Positions 58,063-59,192 of a DNA stretch of 59,192 nt are shown piece after piece. Origin of the DNA: Candidatus Poribacteria bacterium (GTDB lineage: Bacteria > Poribacteria > WGA-4E > WGA-3G); the NCBI GenBank assembly GCA_021295715.1, contig JAGWBV010000062.1, positions 1 through 59,192 on the forward strand. Direction: 5' to 3'. Below the pieces are notes generated by a model that saw nothing but the letters and a program-made list of their open reading frames with translations, did no database searches and was not told where the DNA came from. Position numbers and translations under genes: made by a program. Within the stretch, counting starts at the first letter, position 1; the number at the start of each line of letters is the position of its first letter.

Positions 58063-59068
58063 TCCATGGCTTCACAGAACGGCACGCCTCACCGCAGGCG
58101 CAACTTTCTTATTGATTGTCATCGGCGGGATTGTCACAAGTACAGAATCCGGATTAGCAGTGCCTGATTGGCCGACAACCTTTGGGTATAATATGTTCCT
58201 CTATCCACTGTCAGAAATGGTAGGAGGCATCCTTTACGAACATAGTCATCGGCTCATGGGTTCTCTTGTTGGACTTTTGACGGTTGGTCTCTTTGTTTTC
58301 CTTTTGGTGAGAGATTCACGCAAATGGCTGAAATGGCTTGGGCTTGCCGCGCTGGTCGCTGTCATTGTGCAAGGTGTTCTCGGTGGGCTTCGGGTTACAC
58401 AGATTAATCGCAACTTCGCGATCGTGCATGCATGCCTCGCACAAGCGTTCTTTGCTCTGCTTTGCGGAATTGCTTGGTTCACCTCTCGCGATTGGCAACA
58501 GGATAAAGGGGAACCAGACAGGCGATCAGCAATCAGCAATCAGCAGTCGGTAAAGAGGTTTTCGTTTAACAAAAACCCTCTTGCTGAAAGCCGAGAGCCG
58601 AAAGCCGAAAGCCATCTTAAAGCACAGAAGCTGCGGCGGTTAAGCCTGATTACGACATGCCTCATTTATGTGCAGCTCATCTTTGGCGCGATTTTGCGGC
58701 ATACTGGAAGCAGATTGGACGCACATCTTCTCTTCGCTTTCTTGGTTGCCCTGCATATCTTTCTATTGGTAAGACGTTTTCTCAGCATGAGCAGTGAGAC
58801 ACAGAGAATTGGGCAATCGATGCCGATGTTATTGTTGGGTTTGCTTGCGATTCAGTTGATGCTCGGCACGGGGGCATTTTTCGCGAAGCTTACCGCTTTC
58901 GGGGAAACCTTCGCAACCGCACTCACGGTCACGATCACGACTGCGCATGTCGCAGTCGGAGCACTTATGTTGGTAAGCAGTTTTGTGCTTACCCTGAAAA
59001 TCTATCGGTTCACCGATGCATCGGTAGTTGTCGGGGCACCCACGAGGGATGCCTTGCTGACAGAATAA
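57968..59068 (+). CDS. ctaA: Haem A synthase (CtaA/COX15) with in-frame repeat insert
   Basis: An up to 366-residue membrane protein with eight spans; converts haem O to haem A for the aa3 oxidase. Landmarks: GGIVTSTESGLAVPDWPTTFG, HSHRLMGSLVG, VIVQGVLGGLRVTQINRNFAIVHACLAQAFFALL, and in the second half LIFGAILRHTGSR with the later HI and THVAVGAL histidines. Residues about 187-216, in the loop between the two four-helix halves, are encoded by an R3 palindromic repeat (58527-58613). The N-terminal ~30 residues come from a purine-rich repeat; starts at 57980 or 58001 are also possible. It follows coxA by five bases. Confidence 0.88.
   Translation: MDGRMEEKTGRMDGRKSGDPIFQSSNLPPNYSPWLHRTARLTAGATFLLIVIGGIVTSTESGLAVPDWPTTFGYNMFLYPLSEMVGGILYEHSHRLMGSLVGLLTVGLFVFLLVRDSRKWLKWLGLAALVAVIVQGVLGGLRVTQINRNFAIVHACLAQAFFALLCGIAWFTSRDWQQDKGEPDRRSAISNQQSVKRFSFNKNPLAESREPKAESHLKAQKLRRLSLITTCLIYVQLIFGAILRHTGSRLDAHLLFAFLVALHIFLLVRRFLSMSSETQRIGQSMPMLLLGLLAIQLMLGTGAFFAKLTAFGETFATALTVTITTAHVAVGALMLVSSFVLTLKIYRFTDASVVVGAPTRDALLTE
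58527..58613 (+). repeat. R3 palindromic repeat inside ctaA
   Basis: ATCAGCAATCAGCAATCAGC then AGTCGGTAAAGAGGTTTTCG faces AAAAACCCTCTTGCTGAAAG and CCGAGAGCCGAAAGCC. It is read without a stop as a Ser/Asn/Glu-rich loop. Confidence 0.75.
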
Positions 59069-59109
59069 TACAGGTATTAGGATGAGGGGTATCTTTGCGT
59101 AAAATATTA

Positions 59110-59192
59110 GCCTCAAAAACGTGCTGTCTTAAGCTAATTTTCGTAACCGTAGCCCGTAACGAAGTGGAGGGCGACTCGTGAGAAGGGTGTGC
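59110..59192 (+). repeat. R1 repeat, cut by the window end
   Basis: GCTGTCTTAAGCTAATTTT (as at 48409) followed by CCGTAACGAAGTGGAGGGCG, a left R1 module. The right module lies beyond the window. Confidence 0.6.

Noticed and set aside
1-59192. tRNA or rRNA genes, prophage or complete insertion sequence
   Set aside because: No cloverleaf-like sequence, rRNA signature, transposase or phage gene was recognised on either strand by reading; a tRNAscan/Infernal run would be decisive.

Overview
This 59 kb window is a bacterial chromosome segment of moderate GC content. It reads like an uncultured bacterium of the Candidatus Poribacteria / PVC-neighbour type. That placement is inferred from the gene mix (two phytanoyl-CoA dioxygenase-like oxygenases, Gfo/Idh oxidoreductase, DUF1501, Uma2, PQQ-propeller and multihaem proteins) and the many short dispersed repeats; no rRNA gene is present to confirm it. 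I see no tRNA, rRNA, CRISPR array, phage or complete insertion sequence.

Layout. 1-5.3 kb: a DSD1-type PLP enzyme, a large membrane protein, a small putative wHTH protein, Maf, and an IolB-like protein lacking a normal start codon. 5.3-9.9 kb: a minus-strand informational operon yebC-ruvC-ruvA-ruvB-queA-yajC. 10-12.6 kb: a zinc-ribbon protein, a PAP2-like membrane protein, and a secreted tandem peroxiredoxin whose two peroxidatic positions are both in-frame UGA codons followed by SECIS-like hairpins, i.e. a likely double selenoprotein. 12.7-15.7 kb: PhyH / Gfo-Idh / PhyH. 15.8-22.6 kb: cytochrome bd oxidase (cydAB), GNAT, a fused TRAP permease, and DUF3311 plus an SSS symporter. 22.7-28 kb: a lipoprotein and the minus-strand set ferredoxin-gmk-uma2-coaBC-rsmA. 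28-38.4 kb: SDR, PQQ-propeller protein, DUF1501, rsmD, double cupin, a GH-D-like glycosidase, family-4 uracil-DNA glycosylase and a LamG protein.

38.6-59.1 kb is one plus-strand respiratory region behind two near-consensus sigma-70 promoters: Rieske protein, cytochrome b in two parts (the second interrupted by an in-frame TAA), an eight-haem cytochrome c, a monohaem cytochrome c, a cupredoxin, an orphan CydA-like membrane subunit, three more membrane-anchored cytochromes c (one fused to an ethylbenzene-dehydrogenase-gamma-type haem domain), a second cupredoxin, an ABC-2 exporter, CuA-type coxB, coxA and haem A synthase ctaA. It carries fourteen c-haem motifs in all. It looks like a quinol-to-oxygen electron route combining bc, bd-like and aa3 modules.

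The spaces between genes, and some coding regions, are full of short repeats. (R1) is a modular element ending in CCGCAAGGAATAATTAAAA, whose AT-rich end abuts gene starts or stops. (R2) is an 82-85 bp MITE with GTGCTGTGTCA terminal inverted repeats flanked by TA. (R3) are palindromic GTCAGC/GCTGAC hairpin elements, one of which lies in frame inside ctaA. (R4) are GCGAGGTT...AACCTCGC hairpins. A further tandem insert lies in frame in rsmA.
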